A stretch of DNA of 64,000 nt, from NCBI RefSeq assembly GCF_037975245.1, contig NC_092580.1, positions 1,103,001 to 1,167,000 on the forward strand, in the 5' to 3' direction. Positions 1-10,800 of the stretch are shown here, piece after piece. The notes under the pieces are model-generated. The model was not told the origin of the DNA. It was given only the letters and a program-made list of their open reading frames with translations, and ran no database searches. Made by a program: the position numbers and the translations under genes. The stretch's first letter is position 1, and each line of letters starts with the position of its first letter. Source of the DNA: Apostichopus japonicus (lineage: Eukaryota > Echinodermata > Holothuroidea > Aspidochirotida > Stichopodidae).

Positions 1-232
1 GGTAGGCCTCTAGACCGTCATGCAATTGAAATTTTGTCTCCCAAATCTTTCGTCTTTGTACTTTGGTAGGCAAACCAAAAAAAACGAACTCTATCTCCAT
101 TATGCTGGCTACATTAGGCCGCACAGCAAGGCAAGATATTTTCTTTAAAACAATACAAAACCATTTTTAGCCTAGCCTACACACGTTTTATACAAAATAT
201 GTGTTTGTATGCCAGTGTCGTCTGCACATTGC
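1..232. other. AT-rich noncoding flank
   Basis: No reading frame of useful length, RNA gene or repeat family is recognised here. The stretch is AT-rich with short A runs, as in typical eukaryotic intergenic or intronic DNA. Confidence 0.5.
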
Positions 233-250
233 AAAAACTTAAAAGTTTTT
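233..250. repeat. Short perfect inverted repeat
   Basis: AAAAACTT (233-240) and AAGTTTTT (243-250) are perfect reverse complements separated by two A residues. It is an AT-rich 8-bp dyad just before the first copy of the flank direct repeat. Chance is a reasonable explanation in AT-rich DNA. Confidence 0.5.
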
Positions 251-259
251 GATTTAGGG

Positions 260-440
260 TGGCATACTCCTATTAGAGTCTATATCAATCCGCTCGATTG
301 TTCTCCTATCTCAGGAAAAGTGCCAAAAAGCAGCGGGAGAACATCTTTTGTGACCTGTTATCGATCATAATCTAGATTTTTGTGGCTTGCATGTTGAAGA
401 GCATGAATGGAAGTACATATGGTGAGAAAATTGGGTCAAT
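260..440 (+). repeat. Diverged direct repeat, copy A
   Basis: This segment aligns with 739-922 over its whole length. Shared landmarks are GGCATACTCCTATTAGA, CTCAGGAAAAGT, CCAAAAAGCAGC, GGAGAACATCT, TGTGGCTTGCATGTTGAAGA and TTGGGTCAAT, in the same order and orientation. Substitutions and small indels are scattered along it, so the duplication is old. I do not recognise the family; it may be a dispersed repeat or a local segmental duplication. Confidence 0.85.
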
Positions 441-738
441 TGAGGCAATTTTAGACCTTTAGGCCTCCCGGGAGCAGCGTAGGAAATTTGTTTACCACTG
501 AGTGAAGAGGTTTGTTTACAAGTGACGAAAACTTCCGGCTCGGATAGCAAAAAATCTACACGGTCATGGTACGGAAAATTGATGGTGCCATGAAAGGCCA
601 ACTTGTCAGCTATCCGGTGATGGGTAGCGTTTAGCTAGTGAAAACTTCTATCTAGACTTAAGAGACCACATTACTTTTGTGATTTAGTGTGTAAGTCAAT
701 GGGGCTTTTAATGGGCGTATGCTACCTTAGGGTGCAGA
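441..738. other. Spacer between the two direct-repeat copies
   Basis: About 300 bp of unique-looking sequence separate copies A and B. A 78-codon minus-strand open frame (365-601) overlaps this spacer and copy A. It resembles no family I know and has no supporting signals, so I do not call it a gene. Nothing else is recognised. Confidence 0.5.
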
Positions 739-922
739 TGGCATACTCCTATTAGAATTAATATCTATCCGCCCGATTGTTATTCAATCTCAGGAAAAGT
801 TCCAAAAAGCAGCAGGAGAACATCTCTTTTTGACCCGTTATCAATCATGATCTGGGTTTTTCTGTGGCTTGCATGTTGAAGAGCATAAATGAACATACAT
901 ATTGAGCAAAAATTGGGTCAAT
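739..922 (+). repeat. Diverged direct repeat, copy B
   Basis: Second copy of the 260-440 element, offset by 479 bp at its left end and 482 bp at its right end, so it differs from copy A by a few indels as well as substitutions. It has the same orientation and landmark order as copy A. Confidence 0.85.
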
Positions 923-1290
923 TTAAAGGCATTGAAGAGTCGCCCCAAACCGCGTGCGGCCATCTGAAACAGTTAACTTTCCGTGGCTTGCAAGTGACGA
1001 TTTGTTCGTGTCGCTACAAAATGCAGACAGTACAGTACTGAAATGTGTTAACGTGTTATATAAGATGTCCAGCGCTGTATTGTCTGTACGCTATGCTGTA
1101 GGTATTGACCGCAGCTGTATGTACTGACTGTACACTAGTGTCTAATTACCGATGGTAGCAAGCTGTGTGTATTTTCTGGGATCGATAGTGGTGTCTAACA
1201 CTTTTGTTACATCTCATTCGAAACTAGGTCATGTTACCGGCATTATACGTTTCTTTTTGCGCGAGTCTTCACACCCTTTAAGTCCCCTCT
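923..1290. other. Noncoding flank upstream of the small reading frame
   Basis: No gene is recognised. The segment contains a palindrome CAGTACTG near 1033-1040 and ends in a pyrimidine-rich stretch (about 1269-1292) finishing in CTCTAG, which could serve as a 3' splice acceptor for the frame that follows. If so, this segment would be intron. Confidence 0.4.
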
Positions 1291-1305
1291 AGGCCAAGAG
1301 AGGAG

Positions 1306-1548
1306 ATGCTTATCCAACCAATTTTACATAACTCTCTCTTACGCGAAGAGAACGGTGAAACTGTTTTTAACAGTATTTTTATTGATGAGGATATTATTAT
1401 GGTTGGCGACCTTATATATGAGGTCATCCCAACACAAATGCCATCAGAAACCGTTCATGAATGTATAACACTTACTATTCCCGAAAATCCCATTTCCTTG
1501 AATGAAGTACAGACGATTATTTCTATGGTAATGAATGTATTACCCTAG
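1306..1548 (+). CDS. Possible small or terminal-exon reading frame, unknown product
   Basis: An 80-codon frame runs from ATG 1306 to TAG 1546-1548, with the nearest upstream in-frame stop at 1279-1281. The predicted peptide is strongly acidic (about 12 Asp/Glu against a single Arg and no Lys) and rich in Ile, Val and Leu. I see no signal peptide, membrane span or known motif and do not recognise a family. A pyrimidine tract ending CTCTAG at about 1292 could be a 3' splice site, and an AATAAA lies 272 bp past the stop, so the frame could be the last coding exon of a gene that starts left of the window. Alternatives are the degraded 3' end of a retroelement, since an A-rich AAATC tail follows, or a chance open frame. 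The start codon is therefore uncertain. Confidence 0.3.
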   Translation: MLIQPILHNSLLREENGETVFNSIFIDEDIIMVGDLIYEVIPTQMPSETVHECITLTIPENPISLNEVQTIISMVMNVLP

Positions 1549-1740
1549 AACTGGTTGACAGAGATCTATTCATCCGACAGAGTGGTATCTAGACAATCCG
1601 ACTTATTCGTGTAGGTCATTTAGAAAATGTTATATTAAAGAAACAATTGCATCATATTAATTAAAATATCATATAATTGATTTATTGTCGAAACGTTTAA
1701 TTTGATCTTTAATTTTTTCTTCTCTTTTCTTTCTTCAGGG
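1549..1740. other. AT-rich segment after the small frame (possible 3' UTR)
   Basis: AT-rich sequence with no further reading frame. If 1306-1548 is a terminal exon, this would be its 3' untranslated region leading to the AATAAA at 1820. A T/C-rich tract (about 1708-1737) precedes the hairpin. Confidence 0.3.
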
Positions 1741-1783
1741 AGTCTTCTACATTGTTAAGCTATTGTATGCTTTATAGAAGACT
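1741..1783 (+). other. Hairpin, 9-bp stem with 25-nt loop
   Basis: AGTCTTCTA (1741-1749) is the exact reverse complement of TAGAAGACT (1775-1783). The flanks GG and TCC extend the pairing imperfectly. It lies about 40 bp upstream of an AATAAA and an A-rich short-repeat tail, a layout seen at 3' ends of some transcripts and of some SINE or LINE elements. The function is unknown. Confidence 0.5.
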
Positions 1784-1819
1784 TCCTTTCACCTTGTATA
1801 TTTGCACGTGAAAAAACAA

Positions 1820-1841
1820 AATAAATCAAATCAAATCAAAT
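1820..1841 (+). promoter_or_regulatory. AATAAA and AAATC-type short tandem tail
   Basis: AATAAA at 1820-1825 overlaps three tandem AAATC units (about 1823-1841) and is preceded by an A-rich run (1811-1820). This could be a polyadenylation signal for the frame at 1306-1548. It could also be the simple-repeat 3' tail that non-LTR retroelements often carry. Confidence 0.4.
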
Positions 1842-1943
1842 ATATATATTTCATATAATATTTCATTCATATAATATTTCATATAATATTTCATATAAAA
1901 TTATATATATATATATTTCAAAATTTCCAAATATATATATATG
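1840..1943. repeat. AT-rich simple repeat (TA runs and TTTCATATAATA units)
   Basis: Alternating TA dinucleotide runs are mixed with several imperfect copies of a 12-bp TTTCATATAATA motif. The segment is nearly pure A and T and probably unwinds easily. It lies about 430 bp from the satellite edge. Confidence 0.85.
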
Positions 1944-2369
1944 GTCTATCATAACGCGCGTGTGCGTATGGACGCCTTAAACAATTGTACAAGTGTGCTA
2001 TGAAACCAACTACTATGGACGCACCCATCACTTCTTGAGATTGTTCCCATCTGCATGAAAACGCGCGCCCCACAACCCTACGCCACACCCGGCCTCTAAT
2101 CGCTACCCGATGAGTTACGAAACTTAATTAGAGACCTCCCCCCCCCAGTACCAAAACCTTGACAAAATCCGACAACACACAACTTAATCGATAAAAGGTG
2201 ATCGGGTTGCGTATGAGCCACGTCTAGAGGTCGTCCTCTGACCTACATGGAGTGTGACCACTCCCGATTTTGCTATTTCCAAGAACAGGGTCCAAACATT
2301 CCCAAGAAATCCCAAGGACACTGTACTTTATGGATATATAGCAATATCTAGCGATATCTAGGTATGGAT
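1944..2369. other. Unique sequence between the AT repeat and the satellite edge
   Basis: No gene is recognised. The segment holds a run of nine C residues (2138-2146) and short ATATCTA-type direct repeats at about 2340-2361, immediately before the first satellite homology. A 64-codon minus-strand open frame (2224-2418) crosses into the array and has no support as a gene. Confidence 0.5.
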
Positions 2370-2670
2370 TTTTGAATCCTGGGATCGAGACCAGGCCGCC
2401 GCAGTTTGCTTTTGCCACGATCTTATACGGTCTCTGGAACTTTAAGTATTAGAAACGAACATAGATTTATATCAACTGCTGTCGTGGCGCGGTTGGTGGT
2501 GCTCTGTACCTTGAGAGGCGTGACGTATTTTGGATCGCGGGCTCGAGACCAGGCCAGCGCAGTTTGCTTTTGCCGCGATCTCATACGATCTCTTGAACTT
2601 TAAGTATTAGAAACGAACATAGATTTATATCAACTGCTGTCGTGGCGCGGTTGGTTGCTCTGTACATCGA
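2370..2670 (+). repeat. Left edge of the array, most diverged monomers
   Basis: Homology begins inside a monomer, weakly from about 2370 and clearly from GATCGAGACCAGG at about 2383. The first junction reads AGGCCGCCGCAG and the second AGGCCAGCGCAG where most of the array has AGGTGGGGGCAG. The next monomer has GTGGTGCTCTGTACCTTGAGAGGCG. Edge decay of this kind is expected where unequal exchange no longer homogenises terminal copies. Confidence 0.85.
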
Positions 2671-5600
2671 GAGCGTGACGTATTTTGGATCGAGGGCTCG
2701 AGACCAGGTGGGGGCAGTTTGCTTTTGCCGCGATCTCATACGGTCTCTGGGAACTTTAAGTATAAGAAACGAACATAGATTTATATCAACTGCTGTCGTG
2801 GCGCGGTTGGTTGCTCTGTACATCGAGAGCGTGACGTATTTTGGATCGAGGGTTCGAGACCAGGTGGGGGCAGTTTGCTTTTGCAGCGATCTCATACGGT
2901 CTCTGGGAACTTTAAGTATTAGAAACGAACATAGATTTATATCAACTGCTGTCGTGGCGCGGTTGGTTGCTCTGTACCTCGAGAGCGTGACGTATTTTGG
3001 ATCGCGGGCTCGAGACCAGGTGGGGGCAGTTTGCTTTTGCCGCGATCTCATACGGTCTCTGGGAACTTTAAGTATTAGAAACGAACATAGATTTATATCA
3101 ACTGCTGTCGTGGCGCGGTTGGTTGCTCTGTACCTCGAGAGCGTGACGTATTTTGGATCGCGGGCTCGAGACCAGGTGGGGGCAGTTTGCTTTTGCCGCG
3201 ATCTTATACGGTCTCTGGGAACTTTAAGTATTTGAAACGAACATAGATTTATATCAACTGCTGTCGTGGCGCGGTTGGTTGCTCTGTACCTCGAGAGCGT
3301 GACGTATTTTGGATCGCGGGCTCGAGACCAGGTGGGGGCAGTTTGCTTTTGCCGCGATCTTATACGGTCTCTGGGAACTTTAAGTATTTGAAACGAACAT
3401 AGATTTATATGAACTGCTGTCGTGGCGCGGTTGGTTGCTCTGTACCTCGAGAGCGTGACGTATTTTGGATCGCGGGCTCGAGACCAGGTGGGGGCAGTTT
3501 GCTTTTGCCGCGAACTTATACGGTCTCTGGGAACTTTAAGTATTAGAAACGAACATAGATTTATATCAACTGCTGTCGTGGCGCGGTTGGTTGCTCTGTA
3601 CCTCGAGAGCGTGACGTATTTTGGAACGCGGGCTCGAGACCAGGTGGGGGCAGTTTGCTTTTGCCGCGATCTTATACGGTCTCTGGGAACTTTAAGTATT
3701 AGAAACGAACATAGATTTATATCAACTGCTGTCGTGGCGCGGTTGGTTGCTCTGTACCTCGAGAGCGTGACGTATTTTGGATCGCGGGCTCGAGACCAGG
3801 TGGGGGCAGTTTGCTTTTGCCGCGATCTTATACGGTCTCTGGGAACTTTAAGTATTAGAAACGAACATAGATTTATATCAACTGCTGTCGTGGCGCGGTT
3901 GGTTGCTCTGTACCTCGAGAGCGTGACGTATTTTGGATCGCGGGCTCGAGACCAGGTGGGGGCAGTTTGCTTTTGCCGCGATCTTATACGGTCTCTGGGA
4001 ACTTTAAGTATTAGAAACGAACATAGATTTATATCAACTGCTGTCGTGGCGCGGTTGGTTGCTCTGTACCTCGAGAGCGTGACGTATTTTGGATCGCGGG
4101 CTCGAGACCAGGTGGGGGCAGTTTGCTTTTGCCGCGATCTTATACGGTCTCTGGGAACTTTAAGTATAAGAAACGAACATAGATTTATATCAACTGCTGT
4201 CGTGGCGCGGTTGGTTGCTCTGTACCTCGAGAGCGTGACGTATTTTGGATCGCGGGCTCGAGACCAGGTGGGGGCAGTTTGCTTTTGCCGCGATCTTATA
4301 CGGTCTCTGGGAACTTTAAGTATTAGAAACGAACATAGATTTATATCAACTGCTGTCGTGGCGCGGTTGGTTGCTCTGTACATCGAGAGCGTGACGTATT
4401 TTGGATCGCGGGCTCGAGACCAGGTGGGGGCAGTTTGCTTTTGCCGCGATCTTATACGGTCTCTGGGAACTTTAAGTATTAGAAACGAACATAGATTTAT
4501 ATCAGCTGCTGTCGTGGCGCGGTTGGTTGCTCTGTACCTCGAGAGCGTGACGTATTTTGGATCGCGGGCTCGAGACCAGGTGGGGGCAGTTTGCTTTTGC
4601 CGCGATCTTATACGGTCTCTGGAACTTTAAGTATTAGAAACGAACATAGATTTATATCAACTGCTGTCGTGGCGCGGTTGGTTGCTCTGTACCTCGAGAG
4701 CGTGACGTATTTTGGATCGCGGGCTCGAGACCAGGTGGGGGCAGTTTGCTTTTGCCGCGATCTTATACGGTCTCTGGGAACTTTAAGTATTAGAAACGAA
4801 CATAGATTTATATCAACTGCTGTCGTGGCGCGGTTGGTTGCTCTGTACCTCGAGAGCGTGACGTATTTTGGATCGCGGGCTCGAGACCAGGTGGGGGCAG
4901 TTTGCTTTTGCCGCGATCTTATACGGTCTCTGGGAACTTTAAGTATTAGAAACGAACATAGATTTATATCAACTGCTGTCGTGGCGCGGTTGGTTGCTCT
5001 GTACCTCGAGAGCGTGACGTATTTTGGATCGCGGGCTCGAGACCAGGTGGGGGCAGTTTGCTTTTGCCGCGATCTTATACGGTCTCTGGGAACTTTAAGT
5101 ATTAGAAACGAACATAGATTTATATCAACTGCTGTCGTGGCGCGGTTGGTTGCTCTGTACCTCGAGAGCGTGACGTATTTTGGATCGCGGGCTCGAGACC
5201 AGGTGGGGGCAGTTTGCTTTTGCCGCGATCTCATACGGTCTCTGGGAACTTTAAGTATTAGAAACGAACATAGATTTATATCAACTGCTGTCGTGGCGCG
5301 GTTGGTTGTGCTCTGTACCACCGAGAGCGTGACGTATTTTGGATCTCGGGCTCGAGACCAGGCCAGCGCAGTTTGCTTTTGCCGCGATCTTATACGATCT
5401 CTTGAACTTTAAGTATTAGAAACGAACATAGATTTATATCAACTGCTGTCGTGGCGCGGTTGGTTGCTCTGTACCTCGAGAGCGTGACGTATTTTGGATC
5501 GCGGGCTCGAGACCAGGTGGGGGCAGTTTGCTTTTGCCGCGATCTTATACGGTCTCTGGGAACTTTAAGTATAAGAAACGAACATAGATTTATATCAACT

Positions 5601-7120
5601 GCTGTCGTGGCGCGGTTGGTTGCTCTGTACATCGAGAGCGTGACGTATTTTGGATCTCGGGCTCGAGACCAGGTGGGGGCAGTTTGCTTTTGCCGCGATC
5701 TCATACGGTCTCTGGGAACTTTAAGTATTAGAAACGAACATAGATTTATATCAACTGCTGTCGTGGCGCCGTTGGTTGCTCTGTACCTCGAGAGCGTGAC
5801 GTATTTTGGATCGCGGGCTCGAGACCAGGTGGGGGCAGTTTGCTTTTGCTGCGATCTTATACGGTCTCTGGAACTTTAAGTATTAGAAACGAACATAGAT
5901 TTATATCAACTGCTGTCGTGGCGCGGTTGGTTGCTCTGTACCTCGAGAGCGTGACGTATTTTGGATCGCGGGCTCGAGACCAGGTGGGGGCAGTTTGCTT
6001 TTGCCGCGATCTTATACGGTCTCTGGGAACTTTAAGTATTTGAAACGAACATAGATTTATATCAACTGCTGTCGTGGCGCGGTTGGTTGCTCTGTACCTC
6101 GAGAGCGTGACGTATTTTGGATCGCGGGCTCGAGACCAGGTGGGGGCAGTTTGCTTTTGCCGCGATCTTATACGGTCTCTGGGAACTTTAAGTATTAGAA
6201 ACGGACACAGATTTATATCAACTGCTGTCGTGGCGCGGTTGGTTGCTCTGTACCTCGAGAGCGTGACGTATTTTGGATCGCGGGCTCGAGACCAGGTGGG
6301 GGCAGTTTGCTTTTGCCGCGATCTTATACGGTCTCTGGGAACTTTAAGTATTAGAAACGAACATAGATTTATATCAGCTGCTGTCGTGGCGCGGTTGGTT
6401 GCTCTGTACCTCGAGAGCGTGACGTATTTTGGATCGCGGGCTCGAGACCAGGTGGGGGCAGTTTGCTTTTGCCGCGATCTTATACGGTCTCTGGGAACTT
6501 TAAGTATTAGAAACGAACATAGATTTATATCAGCTGCTGTCGTGGCGCGGTTGGTTGCTCTGTACCTCGAGAGCGTGACGTATTTTGGATCGCGGGCTCG
6601 AGACCAGGTGGGGGCAGTTTGCTTTTGCCGCGATCTCATACGGTCTCTGGAACTTTAAGTATTAGAAACGAACATAGATTTATATCAACTGCTGTCGTGG
6701 CGCGGTTGGTTGCTCTGTACCTCGAGAGCGTGACGTATTTTGGATCGCGGGCTCGAGACCAGGTGGGGCAGTTTGCTTTTGCCGCGATCTCATACGGTCT
6801 CTGGAACTTTAAGTATTAGAAACGAACATAGATTTATATCAACTGCTGTCGTGGCGCGGTTGGTTGCTCTGTACCTCGAGAGCGTGACGTATTTTGGATC
6901 TCGGGCTCGAGACCAGGTGGGGGCAGTTTGCTTTTGCCGCGATCTTATACGGTCTCTGGGAACTTTAAGTATTAGAAACGAACATAGATTTATATCAACT
7001 GCTGTCGTGGCGCGGTTGGTTGCTCTGTACCTCGAGAGCGTGACGTATTTTGGATCGCGGACTCGAGACCAGGTGGGGGCAGTTTGCTTTTGCCGCGATC
7101 TGGTACGGTCTCTGGAACTT
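2642..7120 (+). repeat. Homogeneous 156-bp-rich subregion
   Basis: Most monomers here are 156 bp. Minor variants are scattered: TATTTGAAAC (about 3230, 3386, 6038), TATAAGAAAC, TACATCGAG, and ATCAGCTGC (4502, 6374, 6530). One junction at about 5290-5405 carries the array-edge haplotype (GTGCTCTGTACCACCGAG plus GGCCAGCGCAG plus ACGATCTCTTG). Confidence 0.8.
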
Positions 7121-7784
7121 TAAATATTAGAAACGAACATAGATTTATATCAACTGCTGTCGTGGCGCGGTTGGTTGCTCTGTACCTCGAGAGCGTGACG
7201 TATTTTGGATCGCGGGCTCGAGACCAGGTGGGGCAGTTTGCTTTTGCCGCGATCTTATACGGCCCCTGGAACTTTAAGTATTAGAAACGAACATAGATTT
7301 ATATCAACTGCTGTCGTGGCGCGGTTGGTTGCTCTGTACCTCGAGCGCGTGACGTATTTTGGATCGCGGGCTCGAGACCAGGTGGGGGCAGTTTGCTTTT
7401 GCCGCGATCTCATACGGTCTCTGGGAACTTTAAGTATTAGAAACGAACATAGATTTATATCAACTGCTGTCGTGGCGCGGTTGGTTGCTCTGTACCTGGA
7501 GAGCGTGACGTATTTTGGATCGCGTACTCGAGACCAGGTGGGGGCAGTTTGCTTTTGCCGCGATCTCATACGGTCTCTGGGAACTTTAAGTATAAGAAAC
7601 GAACATAGATTTATATCAACTGCTGTCGTGGCGCGGTTGGTTGCTCTGTACATCGAGAGCGTGACGTATTTTGGATCGCGGGCTCGAGACCAGGTGGGGG
7701 CAGTTTGCTTTTGCCGCGATCTCATACGGTCTCTGGGAACTTTAAGTATTAGAAACGAACATAGATTTATATCAACTGCTGTCG

Positions 7785-7847
7785 TGGCGCGGTTGGTTGC
7801 TCTGTACCTCGAGAGCGTGACGTATTTTGGATCGCGGGTTCGAGACC
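7785..7847 (+). promoter_or_regulatory. tRNA-type internal A and B boxes (representative monomer)
   Basis: TGGCGCGGTTGG at 7785-7796 fits the Pol III A box TRGCNNAGYNGG except for G in place of A at the seventh position. GGTTCGAGACC at 7837-7847 fits the B box GGTTCGANNCC exactly. The boxes start 52 bp apart, within the usual tRNA/SINE range. Most monomers have GGCTCGAGACC (one mismatch). GCGC and GCTC around the D-loop-like GGTTGGTT can form three of four D-stem pairs, but the anticodon and T stems are poor, so this is a degenerate tRNA-like unit and not a tRNA gene. Confidence 0.6.
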
Positions 7848-7864
7848 AGGTGGGGGCAGTTTGC

Positions 7865-7868
7865 TTTT
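7865..7868 (+). terminator. T4 tract after the B box (representative monomer)
   Basis: TTTT lies 17 nt past the B box inside GCAGTTTGCTTTTGCCG, where a short GGCA/TGCC pairing can also form. It is placed where a tRNA-like Pol III transcript would end. Another T4 (7825-7828) lies between the boxes and could stop transcription early, which argues against efficient full-length transcription. Confidence 0.35.
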
Positions 7869-10800
7869 GCCGCGATCTCATACGGTCTCTGGAACTTTAA
7901 GTATTAGAAACGAACCTAGATTTATATCAACTGCTGTCGTGGCGCGGTTGGTTGCTCTGTACCTCGAGAGCGTGACGTATTTTGGATCGCGGGCTCGAGA
8001 CCAGGTGGGGGCAGTTTTGCTTTTGCCGCGATCTGGTACGGTCTCTGGGAACTTTAAGTATTAGAAACGAACATAGATCTATATCAACTGCTGTCGTGGC
8101 GCGGTTGGTTGCTCTGTACCTCGAGAGCGTGACGTATTTTGGATCGCGGGCTCGAGACCAGGTGGGGGCAGTTTGCTTTTGCCGCGATCTCGTACGGTCT
8201 CTGGAACTTTAAGTATTAGAAACGAACATAGATTTATATCAACTGCTGTCGTGGCGCGGTTGGTTGCTCTGTACATCGAGAGCGTGACGTATTTTGGATC
8301 GCGGGCTCGAGACCAGGTGGGGGCAGTTTGCTTTTGCCGCGATCTTATACGGTCTCTGGAACTTTAAGTATTAGAAACGAACATAGATTTATATCAACTG
8401 CTGTCGTGGCGCGGTTGGTTGCTCTGTACCTCGAGAGCGTGACGTATTTTGGATCGCGGGCTCGAGACCAGCTGGGGGCAGTTTGCTTTTGCCGCGATCT
8501 TATACGGTCTCTGGAACTTTAAGTATTAGAAACGAACATAGATTTATATCAACTGCTGTCGTGGCGCGGTTGGTTGCTCTGTACCTCGAGAGCGTGACGT
8601 ATTTTGGATCGCGGGCTCGAGGCCAGGTGGGGGCAGTTTGCTTTTGCCGCGATCTTGTACGGTCTCTGGAACTTTAAGTTTTAGAAACGAACATAGATCT
8701 ATATCAACTGCTGTCGTGGCGCGGTTGGTTGCTCTGTACCTCGAGAGCGTGACGTATTTTGGATCGCGGGCTCGAGACCAGGTGGGGGCAGTTTGCTTTT
8801 GCCGCGATCTTATACGGTCTCTGGGAACTTTAAGTATTAGAAACGAACATAGATTTATATCAACTGCTGTCGTGGCGCGGTTGGTTGCTCTGTACCTCGA
8901 GAGCGTGACGTATTTTGGATGGCTGGCTCGAGACCAGGTGGGGGCAGTTTGCTTTTGCCGCGATCTTATACGGCCCCTGGAACTTTAAGTATTAGAAACG
9001 AACATAGATTTATATCAACTGCTGTCGTGGCGCGGTTGGTTGCTCTGTACCTGGAGAGCGTGACGTATTTTGGATCGCGTACTCGAGACCAGGTGGGGGC
9101 AGTTTGCTTTTGCCGCGATCTCATACGGTCTCTGGGAACTTTAAGTATAAGAAACGAACATAGATTTATATCAACTGCTGTCGTGGCGCGGTTGGTTGCT
9201 CTGTACCTCGAGAGCGTGACGTATTTTGGATCGCGGGTTCGAGACCAGGTGGGGGCAGTTTGCTTTTGCCGCGATCTCATACGGTCTCTGGAACTTTAAG
9301 TATTAGAAACGAACCTAGATTTATATCAACTGCTGTCGTGGCGCGGTTGGTTGCTCTGTACCTCGAGAGCGTGACGTATTTTGGATCGCGGGCTCGAGAC
9401 CAGGTGGGGGCAGTTTGCTTTTGCAGCGATCTGGTACGGTCTCTGGGAACTTTAAGTATTAGAAACGAACATAGATCTATATCAACTGCTGTCGTGGCGC
9501 GGTTGGTTGCTCTGTACCTCGAGAGCGTGACGTATTTTGGATCGCGGGCTCGAGACCAGGTGGGGGCAGTTTGCTTTTGCCGCGATCTCGTACGGTCTCT
9601 GGAACTTTAAGTATTAGAAACGAACATAGATTTATATCAACTGCTGTCGTGGCGCGGTTGGTTGCTCTGTACATCGAGAGCGTGACGTATTTTGGATCGC
9701 GGGCTCGAGACCAGGTGGGGGCAGTTTGCTTTTGCCGCGATCTTATACGGTCTCTGGAACTTTAAGTATTAGAAACGAACATAGATTTATATCAACTGCT
9801 GTCGTGGCGCGGTTGGTTGCTCTGTACCTCGAGAGCGTGACGTATTTTGGATCGCGGGCTCGAGACCAGCTGGGGGCAGTTTGCTTTTGCCGCGATCTCA
9901 TACGGTCTCTGGAACTTTAAGTATTAGAAACGAACATAGATTTATATCAACTGCTGTCGTGGCGCGGTTGGTTGCTCTGTACCTCGAGAGCGTGACGTAT
10001 TTTGGATCGCGGGCTCGAGGCCAGGTGGGGGCAGTTTGCTTTTGCCGCGATCTTGTACGGTCTCTGGAACTTTAAGTTTTAGAAACGAACATAGATCTAT
10101 ATCAACTGCTGTCGTGGCGCGGTTGGTTGCTCTGTACCTCGAGAGCGTGACGTATTTTGGATCGCGGGCTCGAGACCAGGTGGGGGCAGTTTGCTTTTGC
10201 CGCGATCTTATACGGTCTCTGGGAACTTTAAGTATTAGAAACGAACATAGATTTATATCAACTGCTGTCGTGGCGCGGTTGGTTGCTCTGTACCTCGAGA
10301 GCGTGACGTATTTTGGATGGCTGGCTCGAGACCAGGTGGGGGCAGTTTGCTTTTGCCGCGATCTTATACGGCCCCTGGAACTTTAAGTATTAGAAACGAA
10401 CATAGATTTATATCAACTGCTGTCGTGGCGCGGTTGGTTGCTCTGTACCTCGAGAGCGTGACGTATTTTGGATCGCGGGCTCGAGACCAGGTGGGGGCAG
10501 TTTGCTTTTGCCGCGATCTTATACGGTCTCTGGGAACTTTAAGTATTAGAAACGAACACAGATTTATATCAACTGCTGTCGTGGCGCGGTTGGTTGCTCT
10601 GTACCTCGAGAGCGTGACGTATTTTGGATCGCGGGCTCGAGACCAGGTGGGGGCAGTTTGCTTTTGCCGCGATCTTATACGGTCTCTGGGAACTTTAAGT
10701 ATTAGAAACGAACATAGATTTATATCAACTGCTGTCGTGGCGCGGTTGGTTGCTCTGTACCTCGAGAGCGTGACGTATTTTGGATCGCGGGCTCGAGGCC

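Larger units (their letters stand above)
7690..10384 (+). repeat. Nine-monomer higher-order repeat, copies 1 and 2 (1,398 bp)
   Basis: The segment about 7,690-8,985 recurs at about 9,088-10,384, offset 1,398 bp (1,399 left of an extra T near 8,017). Shared private markers are CGCGGGTTCG then GAACCTAGAT, a CTGGTACGG/CTCGTACGG pair, CCAGCTGGGGG (8470, 9868), CTCGAGGCCAGG, AAGTTTTAG, GGCTGGCTCG (8921, 10319) and CGGCCCCTGG (8971, 10370). Confidence 0.85.

Noticed and set aside
365-601. 78-codon minus-strand open frame
   Set aside because: It overlaps the diverged direct repeat, has no recognisable motif or supporting signals, and the second repeat copy does not preserve it.
2224-2418. 64-codon minus-strand open frame across the array boundary
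   Set aside because: Part of it is satellite; it is short and unsupported.
2581-4383. 600-codon minus-strand open frame in the array, with similar ones such as 37,732-39,717 (661 codons) and 34,882-36,756 (624 codons)
   Set aside because: Frames are open on both strands purely because the monomer is 156 bp. They end wherever a 155-bp monomer occurs, and starts fall at arbitrary monomers.
7781-7868. Functional tRNA gene in each monomer
   Set aside because: The A and B boxes fit, but acceptor, anticodon and T stems do not pair properly and no anticodon loop can be assigned.
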